Part shown: piece after piece, positions 53,561 through 63,284 of the stretch | How the letters are laid out: every line of letters begins with the position of its first letter | Numbering within the stretch: the first letter of the stretch is position 1 | From: Endobacterium cereale | Lineage (GTDB): Bacteria > Pseudomonadota > Alphaproteobacteria > Rhizobiales > Rhizobiaceae | Length of the DNA stretch: 64,000 bases | Direction of reading: 5' to 3' | Assembly (NCBI RefSeq): GCF_009617585.1 | Contig: NZ_WIXI01000022.1 | Span: forward strand, 560,001-624,000 | Notes under the pieces: model-generated | The model's database searches: none | Told to the model about the DNA's origin: nothing | What the model saw: the letters and a program-made list of their open reading frames with translations, nothing else | Position numbers and translations under genes: made by a program

Positions 53561-55072
53561 ATGTCCGCCAGCATGGATCGCAATGAGCAGCCAAGCGCCC
53601 GCTACCGCGAGGCGGCTATTCGACACGTCGATAGACATTTCCCACGCGAAGTGTCGCGACCAAATGATCCGCAGCCCGCACAAATTGTCACGCTGGAGAA
53701 AGTCGCCGATTTCCTTGAACTGGATTTGCGACGCCTGCTGGTTTGGCTGAAGGACGGGCTGAAGCTCATCGTCGTTTTCATGATTTTCGGCGGTGTGCTT
53801 GCGGCAACCTACGGCATGATGGCAACGCGGCGATATACGGTCACCGTCGATGTCTTGATCGATCCTGCCAATCTGCAGGTCGTCACGAACGACCTCTACT
53901 CCCAGCCGGGCCAGATCGACGGGCAATTGCTGACGGTCGTCAACCGCATGCGTATCATGACATCCGGTAACGTACTTGCGCGTGTGGTCGAGACTATGAA
54001 ACTTGCCGACGATCAGGAGTTTTATGAACCGCCAAAACCTGGCCTGCTTTCCGGATTGACGGGAAAGCAGGCAGAGGCGCCTGATGCGCAACTCGTCGCA
54101 ATCAAGAGCCTGCAAAAAAAGGTATCGGTGACGGCCGATGATCGGTCCTTCGTCGCCCATCTGTCTGTCTCTTCAGAAGTGCCTGATAAGGCGATCGCCA
54201 TTTCAAAGGCGATCGTTCAGGCGTTTCAGGAGGAACTAGCCCGTGCCGATGCTGATGGCGCACGGCGGGCGGCAGCGGCTCTCGACGAGAGGCTGGGTCA
54301 ATTGAAACGCGATGTTCTGGCCGCAGACGAAAAGGTTGAGGCCTATCGCCGCGCCAATAACCTGACGGCTGGCGAGGACGGGCAACTGGTGAGTTCCCTG
54401 TCGCTCACCCAACTCAACACGCAGCTGGCCGCGGCCCGCACGCGCGTCATCGACGCACAAGTGAGTTACAACGCCCTGATGAAGGTGGGGACTGATGCGG
54501 TCGGCAATCAGCTTGCGGTTCCAAGCGGCCTTGCCTTGCTTCTCGATAGAGCCAGCGCACTTCGCCAGCAGGTCGAAGCATTGCGCATGGTCTATGGTGA
54601 TCGCCATCCTTCCATCGTTCGCATGCAGGCCGAGTTGACCGCCATGGGCGATCAGGTTCGCAGCGAACTTACACGCGCCACGAACGCGGCCAAATCCGAA
54701 CTCGACAAGGCCAATTCCGCCTTGACGACCTTGCGCACGCAGATGACGGAACTGGAGGGTTCGGCTTTCAACGACAACCAGTCGCAGGTGCAGTTGCGCG
54801 AATTGCAGCGCGACGCCACGTCGAAAGCAGCAATCTATGAGAGCTTCCTGTCGCGGACCCGGCAAATTACCGAGCGCGAGCAGATCAACACCACCAATGT
54901 CCGCGTGATTTCCGAGGCCCTTCCACCCTCCGGACGCTCCTGGCCGCCAAGCACCACGGTCCTTTTCGTGCTTGGCATGATGGCCGGGCTTGTCATCGGC
55001 ACCGGCCTAGCAATTGCACGCGGTATCTTTCTAGACCTGCGCCAACCGTCCCGCAGTCTGCTATCCTACTGA
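53561..55072 (+). CDS. Wzz/PCP-family chain-length and export protein (no kinase domain)
   Basis: 503 residues: an unusually long cytosolic N-terminal region (1-66), first membrane helix at about 67-87 (GLKLIVVFMIFGGVLAATYGM), a large coiled-coil periplasmic part (about 200-420, repeated heptads such as LGQLKRDVLAADEKVEAYRR), the conserved PPSGRSWPPST before helix 2, and a short basic tail. It lacks the tyrosine kinase part of Wzc-like proteins. It should set chain length and support export. Confidence 0.92.
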   Translation: MSASMDRNEQPSARYREAAIRHVDRHFPREVSRPNDPQPAQIVTLEKVADFLELDLRRLLVWLKDGLKLIVVFMIFGGVLAATYGMMATRRYTVTVDVLIDPANLQVVTNDLYSQPGQIDGQLLTVVNRMRIMTSGNVLARVVETMKLADDQEFYEPPKPGLLSGLTGKQAEAPDAQLVAIKSLQKKVSVTADDRSFVAHLSVSSEVPDKAIAISKAIVQAFQEELARADADGARRAAAALDERLGQLKRDVLAADEKVEAYRRANNLTAGEDGQLVSSLSLTQLNTQLAAARTRVIDAQVSYNALMKVGTDAVGNQLAVPSGLALLLDRASALRQQVEALRMVYGDRHPSIVRMQAELTAMGDQVRSELTRATNAAKSELDKANSALTTLRTQMTELEGSAFNDNQSQVQLRELQRDATSKAAIYESFLSRTRQITEREQINTTNVRVISEALPPSGRSWPPSTTVLFVLGMMAGLVIGTGLAIARGIFLDLRQPSRSLLSY

Positions 55073-56199
55073 TGCCGATGACGGAGGCAAAACGCATCGT
55101 CATCCACGTGCCCACATTGCGTGGAGGCGGCGCCGAACGCGTCTGCGTGCTGATTGCCAACGAACTTGCAAGGCGTGGTCACGATGTCAGCCTGTTGGTC
55201 TGGGACGGCTCCGGCCCGAATGCGCAACACGTGTCATCGCCAGTGAAGATCGTCGATCTCGGTTTCCGAGCCCATGGCGAAAAATTCGGAAAAATCGCAA
55301 CCATCAGGGCCTTTCTGCGGGCGCTTCCGGTGTGGCGCCGGCTGGAGCCTGACATCGTGTTTTCCGCCCTCGAATTCGCCAATGTCTTGACCGCCCTAGC
55401 GTTGACGCTGACGGCTCGAAAGGCAGCTTTTTTTCCCAGCTTCCATGCCGCCGGCTCGCTGAAAGCCGACAGTCTCGGCAGCCGGCTGGCGCCGCTTTTA
55501 TCCCGCATAGTGTCGCGACGATCGACAACCGCAATCGCGGTATCCCAAGGAATCGCTTCCGACCTTCGGTCCCGTGGCTTTGCGGAGGAAAAAATCACGG
55601 TCATCGGCAATCCGATACCCGCCATGCCGGCAATCCCGACGGACGACGCCCTATGGCGTGATCGTCTTTCCCTCATGGGTCATGGACCTGTCATCATCAC
55701 GCTCGGCCGATTGGTCGAGGTCAAGGACCACCGGACGCTGATCGCAGCATTTGCCAGGCTCGCCCCCGAAAGACAGGCAAGGCTTGTCATCTTTGGCGAT
55801 GGCCCCCTCAGCTCCGAACTGGAAAAACACGCAGCAGAATTGGGCGTTCAGGATAAAATCCTGTTTGCCGGTTATGTCGGCAACCCCGCCGCCTGCTACG
55901 CGATTGCCGATCTGTTCGTGCTGTCTTCGCGAAGCGAAGGATTTGGCAATGTACTGGTGGAAGCCATGAGCGCAGGCGTGCCGGTCGTTTCGACCGACGC
56001 GCCGCACGGACCGCGCGAAATTCTGGCCGATGGGCGATATGGTGCTTTGGTGCCTGTCGGCGATGCTGGCGCACTGGCTGCGGCTATCGAGAAAACGCTC
56101 GAGCATCCAATCGAGACCGCACTATTGCGCTCACGAGCGAATGATTTTGGTGAGCAGGCTATCGGTGATCGTTACGAGGCCTTGTTCAAACGTCGGTAA
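55072..56199 (+). CDS. GT4-family glycosyltransferase
   Basis: 375 residues, GT-B fold. N-terminal PTLRGGGAERVCVLIANEL and C-terminal ITLGRLVEVKDHRTLIAAF, then SSRSEGFGNVLVEAMSAGVP (E-x7-E). It shares one base of ATG with the stop of the wzz-like gene, so it is translationally coupled. It adds a sugar to the repeat unit; linkage unknown. Only 5 nt separate its end from the convergent kinase gene. Confidence 0.93.
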   Translation: MPMTEAKRIVIHVPTLRGGGAERVCVLIANELARRGHDVSLLVWDGSGPNAQHVSSPVKIVDLGFRAHGEKFGKIATIRAFLRALPVWRRLEPDIVFSALEFANVLTALALTLTARKAAFFPSFHAAGSLKADSLGSRLAPLLSRIVSRRSTTAIAVSQGIASDLRSRGFAEEKITVIGNPIPAMPAIPTDDALWRDRLSLMGHGPVIITLGRLVEVKDHRTLIAAFARLAPERQARLVIFGDGPLSSELEKHAAELGVQDKILFAGYVGNPAACYAIADLFVLSSRSEGFGNVLVEAMSAGVPVVSTDAPHGPREILADGRYGALVPVGDAGALAAAIEKTLEHPIETALLRSRANDFGEQAIGDRYEALFKRR

Positions 56200-56204
56200 G
56201 GCGC

Positions 56205-57347
56205 CTAACGCAGACCTACGCCGCGTGAACTCGCAACGCTTTCCCTCAGGCTTCCGGCCTCGATTGGAAACGTCACCTGGCAACGTGCTCCGGCGTGCAG
56301 GAGAACATGGTCGATTCTGCCGTTCAATTGCCGCTCCACCAACCGTTTGATGAGGCCGGAGCCCTGGTTGGGCAAGGCGCTTTCCACAACAGGCGGCCCA
56401 TTCATTTCCGCCCATAGCAGGTTAAGCTCCGAACCAACCACCATCCAGGCCACCTCCACACGGCCACTCGGCACGGAAAGCGCACCATGCTTGAGCGCAT
56501 TCGTTGCAAGTTCGTTGATGACGAGGCCAAGCGCGGTGGCGCGCATGGGCTGCAATGGAACCGACGTGCCGGTCAATGAAAACGTCTGCCGGTCCGGCAT
56601 CATATACGGTTCAAGCTCGATTTCGATCAGGCTGCGCAGATCGATGCGCGCATTATCCTCGATCTTTTCGTCCAGCAGTTCGTGAACGCGTGCCAAGGCG
56701 GAGATACGGCCGTTGAACTCGACGCCAAGCTCGCTCGGAAGGGTAAGGCGGGCAAGGCTCTGGGCGCCCATATAGGCGTTCTTGACCCGGTGGCGCAGTT
56801 CATCGCGCACCAGTTCGGCTTCCGAAACGGCATCCTTCAGTGCCGAAATCAGACGGACATTCTCGAGCGCGGTGGCCGTGGCGCTCGCGAGCGCTTCGAA
56901 AACCTCGATCTCTTCCTCGCTCGGCTCATAGGTCGCGGCCCAATAGGCTCCGATGGCTGCAATCGGATCGTCGCGCCGCACCGGCGTCATCAAAACCGCG
57001 CGAACGAAAGTCTCTTCGTAGAGTTCGTAAGGAATTCGGGGATCGAGCGCGATATCCGGCACGACAACCGTCTGCCTGTTGAGCATGGCCCAGCCGCTGA
57101 TGCAGGCGGACATCGGGAACTTTTGCCCCTTCCAGAGCGGCCCGATCGCATCCTCTTCGATATAGTGGCAGAGATCACCGTCGCGGCGAATGATGGCAAT
57201 GCCTTCGCAGCCGACCAGCGCACGCGCCGTCGCTCGCACGATATCCACCACCTCATCGGCAGTCTTGGCACCGGCCAGGCGCGCAACCGCTTGGGTCAAC
57301 TGCCCAAGAGGTGTCCGTCGCCGGTCTCGATTTTGCCCTTCACTCAT
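56205..57347 (-). CDS. GAF-domain HisKA_2/HWE-type sensor histidine kinase
   Basis: 380 residues. GAF domain (about 20-165, AGAKTADEVVDIVRATARALV), dimerisation and phosphorylation helix with ELRHRVKNAYMGAQSLAR (His186), and a kinase domain with the N box LGLVINELATNALKHGAL and the G region NQGSGLIKRLVERQL. No membrane helix, so it is cytosolic. No response regulator lies beside it, so its partner is encoded elsewhere. The start at 57347 (MSEGQNRDR) has an AAGGGG ribosome site; the long N-terminal extension is not family-like. Confidence 0.9.
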   Translation of the reverse strand: MSEGQNRDRRRTPLGQLTQAVARLAGAKTADEVVDIVRATARALVGCEGIAIIRRDGDLCHYIEEDAIGPLWKGQKFPMSACISGWAMLNRQTVVVPDIALDPRIPYELYEETFVRAVLMTPVRRDDPIAAIGAYWAATYEPSEEEIEVFEALASATATALENVRLISALKDAVSEAELVRDELRHRVKNAYMGAQSLARLTLPSELGVEFNGRISALARVHELLDEKIEDNARIDLRSLIEIELEPYMMPDRQTFSLTGTSVPLQPMRATALGLVINELATNALKHGALSVPSGRVEVAWMVVGSELNLLWAEMNGPPVVESALPNQGSGLIKRLVERQLNGRIDHVLLHAGARCQVTFPIEAGSLRESVASSRGVGLR

Positions 57348-57586
57348 CACGTCAGCCCCTTGCCCGCACAAGGTGTGAAACACATATCGCAAAATCGCAC
57401 AGTTACATTCATTAGCAAGACAAAACATTTCGTGATCGGCAAGCTGCACTCGCAAAAATGGTAAGCAGAACGTTGCCGCACTATTGACCTTGGAGACAAA
57501 CATCGGTTCTCTCCCGCCGTCAGATCGGGAGAAATGGTTTTACCGTCCACCCCGAACACAGTTTCGATAAATGGAATGAGCGTAAG

Positions 57587-58123
57587 ATGGCGACAGAGCA
57601 GACCAGCAAGACATTTCAGGGGCCGGTGATCGTGATGGGCGTGTCGGGCAGCGGCAAAAGCTCCGTCGGCATTCTGCTGGCCGAGACGCTGGGTTTGCCT
57701 TACGTCGAAGGTGACGAACTGCATCCGAAATCGAATGTCGAGAAGATGTCGAAAGGTACGCCTCTCACCGATGAAGACCGCTGGCCTTGGCTGGACATCA
57801 TCGGCGGGCACCTGGCGGAGAGTGCATCAACCGGCGTCGTCATCACCTGCTCAGCGCTGAAACTGATCTATCGCGACCGACTGCGCAAGGCGGCCGGCGG
57901 CAAGCTCGCATTCGTTTTCCTCGATGGTTCTAAAGAACTCTTGACCGATCGCATGGGTCATCGCGCCGGTCATTTCATGCCGCTGAGCCTGCTCGAGACA
58001 CAGTTGGCGACGCTTGAGCGGCCTGACAAGGAAGATGGCGTCGTGACCGTCGATATCGATGCCACTCCGGAAGCCATCGCCGATGCAGCTGCTGAGAAGC
58101 TGGCCGAACTGAAGTGGCCGTAA
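57587..58123 (+). CDS. gntK: Gluconokinase
   Basis: 178 residues with Walker A GVSGSGKS (18-25), GDELHPKSNVEKMSKGTPLTDEDRWPWL split as GDELHPKSNVEKMS and GTPLTDEDRWPWL, and the lid segment HRAGHFMPLSLLETQLATLE. It phosphorylates gluconate to 6-phosphogluconate, feeding the Entner-Doudoroff or pentose pathway. Length is normal. No gluconate transporter is adjacent. Confidence 0.95.
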   Translation: MATEQTSKTFQGPVIVMGVSGSGKSSVGILLAETLGLPYVEGDELHPKSNVEKMSKGTPLTDEDRWPWLDIIGGHLAESASTGVVITCSALKLIYRDRLRKAAGGKLAFVFLDGSKELLTDRMGHRAGHFMPLSLLETQLATLERPDKEDGVVTVDIDATPEAIADAAAEKLAELKWP

Positions 58124-58180
58124 AGCTGGCATGCCGGGGCAGTTCCGGCCTATAGTGCCGCAGATTTTGCGAGTCACTTC

Positions 58181-59446
58181 ATGCCCTTCCGCTTTGTTCA
58201 CACCGCCGATATCCACCTCGATTCCCCGCTTCGTTCGCTGGCCCTGCGCAATGCAGAGCTGGCCGAACTGATCGGCGGCGCGACCCGGCAGGCTTTGGTC
58301 GCGATCGTTGATCTCTGCCTCGATGAAAAGGTCGATGCGTTGGTGATTGCCGGCGATCTTTACGACGGCGACCAGACCTCTATGAAAACCGCCCGCTTTC
58401 TGGCCGGACAGATGGAGCGACTGCACCAGGCCGGCATTGCGGTCTACACCATTCGCGGCAACCACGATGCGCTGTCGCGCATCACACAGGAACTGGTCCT
58501 GCCACCGAGCGTAAAGGTGTTTGGCGGAAAGGCGGAGGTCGTTGAAATTGAGGCGAACGGGCTTGCCGTCGCCATTCACGGACTGAGCTTTTCCAAGCAG
58601 CAGGCGCCGGATTCGTTTTTGCCGAAATACAGGCCGCCGGTCTCAGGTGCTGTGAATATCGGCATCATGCATACCAGCCTTGCCGGCGCGCCCGGTCACG
58701 ATGTCTACGCCCCCTGCAGCACCGCCGACCTGCATGCCTCCGGTTTCGACTACTGGGCGCTTGGCCATATCCACCAGAGAACCGACCACGCTGGCTCCCG
58801 CACGGTGATCATGCCCGGCATGCCGCAAGGGCGCGACATCAACGAGGCGGGTGAAAAGACCGTCTCGCTGGTAACGGTTGCCGATGATCTTACGGTGGTC
58901 GTCGAAGAACGGCTGACGAGCATCGCCCAGTTCGAGCGCCTGCCCGTCGATCTGACAGCACTGACCGAATGGCGCGATGCCGCGGCGGCAATCGAAACCG
59001 CTCTTGCCGCACAGCGCGGGAAAACGGCTTCGCAACACCTTGTGGCGCGCCTTCGTTTGTTCGGCGAAACCCCACTCTCCTTCCGTCTGCGACGCGATAT
59101 CGACCTCATGCTGGCCGAAGCCGAGCAGCGCGGTGAGCGTCTGGGTGATACCTGGATCGAAAAACTGGAACTGGATGTGCGCCCGCCCGGTGAGACCGAA
59201 CAGGCAACGGCCGATCCGGTGATCGAGCTTGGCCATCTGATGCGCTCGGACGTGATTGTCCGCCCCAGCTTTCGCGACGGCATCTGCGACATGGTACGGG
59301 AAATGCTGGCAGACCTGCCGGCCGAAAGCCGCCATTTTGCCGGCGATGACGAAGTAGCCTTCAATCGCTTTGTCGACGACCTCATGGCGCGAGGCACTGA
59401 CGACATGACGGCGCGCCTCAGCGGTGCAGAGCGGGATGAACAGTGA
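58181..59446 (+). CDS. YhaO/SbcD-like DNA repair exonuclease
   Basis: 421 residues with the Mre11-type phosphoesterase set at the N-terminus: HTADIHLDSP, GDLYDGDQ, RGNHDAL, GIMHTS and GHIHQRT. The rest is a capping domain. It pairs with the AAA ATPase gene that overlaps its stop, as in YhaO-YhaN of Bacillus and SbcDC. It should process DNA ends. The C-terminus is acidic and ends 3 nt into the next gene. Confidence 0.9.
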   Translation: MPFRFVHTADIHLDSPLRSLALRNAELAELIGGATRQALVAIVDLCLDEKVDALVIAGDLYDGDQTSMKTARFLAGQMERLHQAGIAVYTIRGNHDALSRITQELVLPPSVKVFGGKAEVVEIEANGLAVAIHGLSFSKQQAPDSFLPKYRPPVSGAVNIGIMHTSLAGAPGHDVYAPCSTADLHASGFDYWALGHIHQRTDHAGSRTVIMPGMPQGRDINEAGEKTVSLVTVADDLTVVVEERLTSIAQFERLPVDLTALTEWRDAAAAIETALAAQRGKTASQHLVARLRLFGETPLSFRLRRDIDLMLAEAEQRGERLGDTWIEKLELDVRPPGETEQATADPVIELGHLMRSDVIVRPSFRDGICDMVREMLADLPAESRHFAGDDEVAFNRFVDDLMARGTDDMTARLSGAERDEQ

Positions 59447-62400
59447 TGCGCCTCAACCGATTGGACCTGACACGCTACGGCAAGTTCACCGACCACGTGA
59501 TCGACTTCGGCAAGGTCACCGCTGGGCAGCCGGACCTGCATATCATCTACGGCCTGAACGAGGCCGGCAAATCCACTATGCTCGCCGCCTATCTCGACCT
59601 CCTGTTCGGCATGCACACGCAGACACCCTACAATTTCCTGCATTCCTACAGCGCGATGCGAATAGGCGCGCAGCTGGAAATCGATGACGCGGCACATGAA
59701 CTGGCGCGGCTGAAGCAGCGCAGCGGCAGCCTGATCGACGCGAGTGGCTCGCCGGTCAACGATGCGCTTCTGGTCGGTGCGCTGGGCGGCGTGACGCGTG
59801 ATGCCTATCGTACGATGTTTTCGCTCGACGACGCCTCGCTGGCGGAGGGCGGCAATGCCATCATCCAGAGCAAAGGCGAACTTGGCGAACTGCTGTTTTC
59901 CGCCAGTTCCGGTCTTGCGGGTCTGAGCAAAGCCCTGGCGGCAGCAGGCGAAGAGGCTGCGGGCTTTCACAAGAAGCGCTCCTCCTCGACAAAACTCGCC
60001 GAACTGAAACGTGCGCTGGAAACGTTGAAAACCGAGCGCAATGCGATCGACACGTTCGCCACGGCCTATAGCAGCCTCAACTCGGCCCACGAGACCGCGA
60101 AAACCGCCTATGACGGCGCCACCGCCGAACTGGCTGAGGCCCGCACCCGCCATGGCGGTCTGAACCGTATTCTGACCGCCCTGCCCCTTTCGCTGGAACT
60201 GGCGCGACTGCAAGCAGACCCGTCCAATCAGGCCGAACTTCCACGTCCCCCGGCCGAATGGTTTACACTTCTGCCGCAGCTTATGCGTGACGAAACACGG
60301 CTGCAGGCGCTGCTGAAGGAAAAAGATCGGGCCATCAAACAGGTTCAGCGCGAGATCGACGGCATGACCGTTGACGAAGAGGCGCGGCTGATTGCCGTTC
60401 ATGAAAAAAAGCTGGTCGACGGAATTTCCCGATTCCGTGCCGCTGACGAGGATCTGCCCAAGCGTCGACAGTCTCTGGCCGAGCAGGATGGCGCATTGGC
60501 ACGTCTGCTGGCAGATCTCGAACGGCCGCCTCATGACGATGCCGAGGCGCTGTTACTGCCGGCATCGACAACCGCGATCATCCGCGATCTGATTGAAAAG
60601 CGCTCGGGTATCGATGTGCAGCTTTCGACAGCGGAACGCGAATTCAAGCGCAGCCGCGATGCACTGGAGCGGTTGCGGGAAAGGGAAACGATTGAGGCAG
60701 CAGCAGGCGAAGCCCTTGACGATTTCACGCTGGATCGGCTTGAAACGGCACTGGCGCGGCTGACCTCATCCGATCTGCCGTCGCGGCTTGCCCTGGAGGA
60801 ACGCGGCCGCACGCAATTGCAGCGCAATCTCGAAAACCGTATCGGCATGCTGTCACCCTGGACAGGCGACATGAATGCGCTCGCGGCGACGCGCGCAGCC
60901 GACGCCCGTCAGATCGAGACATGGCGCGCTCACGCGATTGCGACAGACCGACGTCTGAGCGATCATCAGGCCCGCCTTCGCGAACTGCAAACGGAACAGG
61001 TATCGATGCAGGCGCGCCTTGCCGCCTTCCATGCCGGTGGTGCGATCAATGACACCGAGGCACAGGCCGCACGCGGGGAGCGCGATGACGCGTGGCAGAC
61101 GCATCTGACAAAACTCGACGACCGGACGGCACGGATTTTCGAGGAAGCTATGCACCGCGATGATGGTGTCTCGGCGGGACGGCTGGCACGGGCCCACGAA
61201 CTGGCAGAACTGCGGCAGTTGACGCGCAAGACGGCTGAAAACAAAGCCGGGATAGAATACCAGCGTGATCTGCTGGCCGAGGCGGAGGGCGAACATGCGA
61301 CGCTGTCCGAAAAGATCGGCGCGCTTTTGGCGGAAGCGTCCGAGATCGAAATGAATGCTCTGGACCGCATCGCGGCTCTGGAAAGCTGGACGACACGTCG
61401 GGCGGAAGCATTGTCCGCCTGGGAGCAAGTGCAGCAGGCGCAGGCGGATATCATCGATGTTCGCGAAGAGCTCGACGGCATTTGCGGCGTATTGCACGCC
61501 GCCTTGTCGGAGGCAGGCGCGCGCGGCCTTCACCAACTCACGCCGGTCGAATTGGCTCGGGGCGCCAGCGATTTCCTGTCGCGCATCAAGGCGGGCGCAC
61601 ATGAACGCGCGGCACATGAAAAATCCACAGCCGACCTCTCCCGCGATATCACCGAGCGCGAGCGCGCCCGGCAAGACGCGCAGCTCAGCGCGGATCGCTG
61701 GCAGGACGCATGGCAGCAGGTGCTGTCGAAGACCTGGCTGGCCGAGCATGCACATTCCGTTGCCGCTATCGGGAAAATGCTGTCGGAACTATCGAAACTG
61801 CCTGCGATCTTGAAGGATCGGCAGGATCTGGCCCAGCGCGTTTATGCGATGGAGCGCGACCAAACGCAGTTCCGCGACGAGGTTTCAGCTCTGCTGCGCA
61901 AGCTGGATGATGACGGTAGTATGGATGACCCGCTGGTAATTACAGGGCAGCTTCTCGACCGGTTGAAAACTGCCACGCGCGACGAGCAGGCGCGCACGAC
62001 ACGACACGAAAACCTCGAGAAACTGCGGGTCGAGCGGATGGAGCTGGCCGGCGAGCTGGCCGTGCATGAGGCGCAGAAGACCAGGATTACCGCCTATTTC
62101 GGCACCGACACTCTGGCCGCAGTCGAAAGCTTTCTGGAACAGGCGCGAGAACGCGACAGGATCGAAGCCCGCATCGCCGAACTGAAGGCGCAAATCGCTC
62201 AAAGCCTGCAGGTGGCGCATTTCGACGATGCCACCCGAACACTGGCTGAGATCGATGCTGGTAGCGTTGAGAGAGAAGCGGAAGAGCTTTCCACCCGTAT
62301 CGCTGACCTGACCGATCGGACACGTGAACTCTATGCGGAAACGACCCGCGCCAAAGACAAGCTGGATGCTGTCGGCGGTGACGATGCGGTGGCACAGATC

Positions 62401-62922
62401 GAGGCCAAGAGGCGCACTGTTCTTCTCGAAGTCGAGGATGTGGCAACGCGTTACCTGACGCTCAGAACCGGCATTCTGGCGGCAGAACAGGCCCTGCATA
62501 TCTACCGGGAAAAACATCGCAGTTCGATGATGAACCGCGCCTCGGAAGCCTTCAGCCTGATCACAGGCGGCAATTATTCCGGGCTGACAACACAGATCGA
62601 CGGAAGCAGCGAAATCCTTATCGGCGTATCGCGGGATGGCGGCTCCAAGCTCGCCAAGGAGATGTCCACCGGCACGCAGTTCCAGCTTTATCTGGCGCTG
62701 CGTCTGGCGGGTTACGAGGAGTTTGCAGCCGTTCGGCCTGCGGTTCCTTTCATCGCCGACGACATCATGGAAAGCTTTGACGACCAGCGCTCGGAAGAGG
62801 TCTTTCGCCTGCTCGGCGAGATGTCGAAGGTTGGTCAGGTGATTTACCTCACCCACCACAGACACCTGTGCGACATCGCTAAAACTGTAGTGCCACAAGT
62901 AAAGATCCATCAGCTGCCCTGA
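59446..62922 (+). CDS. YhaN-like SMC/Rad50-type ATPase
   Basis: 1158 residues. Walker A GLNEAGKST (36-44) near the N-terminus, a long middle of heptad-rich coiled coil, and the C-terminal ABC signature and Walker B (KEMSTGTQFQLYLALRL, VPFIADDIMESFD). Its length and single ATPase fold match YhaN partners of YhaO. The pair likely forms a DNA-repair complex. The start is the ATG at 59446, which overlaps the preceding TGA; a GTG one codon earlier is in frame. Confidence 0.9.
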   Translation: MRLNRLDLTRYGKFTDHVIDFGKVTAGQPDLHIIYGLNEAGKSTMLAAYLDLLFGMHTQTPYNFLHSYSAMRIGAQLEIDDAAHELARLKQRSGSLIDASGSPVNDALLVGALGGVTRDAYRTMFSLDDASLAEGGNAIIQSKGELGELLFSASSGLAGLSKALAAAGEEAAGFHKKRSSSTKLAELKRALETLKTERNAIDTFATAYSSLNSAHETAKTAYDGATAELAEARTRHGGLNRILTALPLSLELARLQADPSNQAELPRPPAEWFTLLPQLMRDETRLQALLKEKDRAIKQVQREIDGMTVDEEARLIAVHEKKLVDGISRFRAADEDLPKRRQSLAEQDGALARLLADLERPPHDDAEALLLPASTTAIIRDLIEKRSGIDVQLSTAEREFKRSRDALERLRERETIEAAAGEALDDFTLDRLETALARLTSSDLPSRLALEERGRTQLQRNLENRIGMLSPWTGDMNALAATRAADARQIETWRAHAIATDRRLSDHQARLRELQTEQVSMQARLAAFHAGGAINDTEAQAARGERDDAWQTHLTKLDDRTARIFEEAMHRDDGVSAGRLARAHELAELRQLTRKTAENKAGIEYQRDLLAEAEGEHATLSEKIGALLAEASEIEMNALDRIAALESWTTRRAEALSAWEQVQQAQADIIDVREELDGICGVLHAALSEAGARGLHQLTPVELARGASDFLSRIKAGAHERAAHEKSTADLSRDITERERARQDAQLSADRWQDAWQQVLSKTWLAEHAHSVAAIGKMLSELSKLPAILKDRQDLAQRVYAMERDQTQFRDEVSALLRKLDDDGSMDDPLVITGQLLDRLKTATRDEQARTTRHENLEKLRVERMELAGELAVHEAQKTRITAYFGTDTLAAVESFLEQARERDRIEARIAELKAQIAQSLQVAHFDDATRTLAEIDAGSVEREAEELSTRIADLTDRTRELYAETTRAKDKLDAVGGDDAVAQIEAKRRTVLLEVEDVATRYLTLRTGILAAEQALHIYREKHRSSMMNRASEAFSLITGGNYSGLTTQIDGSSEILIGVSRDGGSKLAKEMSTGTQFQLYLALRLAGYEEFAAVRPAVPFIADDIMESFDDQRSEEVFRLLGEMSKVGQVIYLTHHRHLCDIAKTVVPQVKIHQLP

Positions 62923-63111
62923 TAGACTCTGCGTGACTTGAAGGATGCCGTCGCGTGCTTCCAGACGGCGTAAGGCGGCATGACCGGTCTGTTTCGGCGC
63001 GTCAAAACCGCACGCAGAATGCCCTGCTTCGCGCAGGCATCACGACCGCCGAAAACCCCTATGGGGCAGAGGCTTACGGCGGATCCCCCACAAAGCATAT
63101 CGCATCCATAA

Positions 63112-63144
63112 CCCATCCGTGATCACGTCAAATGGGATTTTTTT
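63112..63144 (+). terminator. Probable intrinsic terminator
   Basis: CCCAT / ATGGG arms enclose the small palindrome CGTGATCACG and are followed by seven T residues (63138-63144). It could end the YhaO-YhaN transcript 190 nt after the stop. Confidence 0.5.
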
Positions 63145-63284
63145 ATGGACACATTTCGTATAGCGCCCTACATAGAGCTCGTCTTCGACATATTTCCTGA
63201 TCGACGGATCGGAAAATCTCACGGCATGCGCGGAATTACTTTCCGGGCCTTTGTGAATGTACATGATGTATATTCTAACGGTCA

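Noticed and set aside
58750..60534. A 594-codon minus-strand open frame across the YhaO-YhaN genes
   Set aside because: It spans two genes with intact catalytic motifs on the plus strand and has Ser/Arg-rich, motif-free sequence; high GC produces such frames.
62910..63116. A 68-codon minus-strand frame after the YhaN-like gene
   Set aside because: It has no recognised family or clear ribosome site and overlaps the preceding gene; without a conservation check it cannot be supported.
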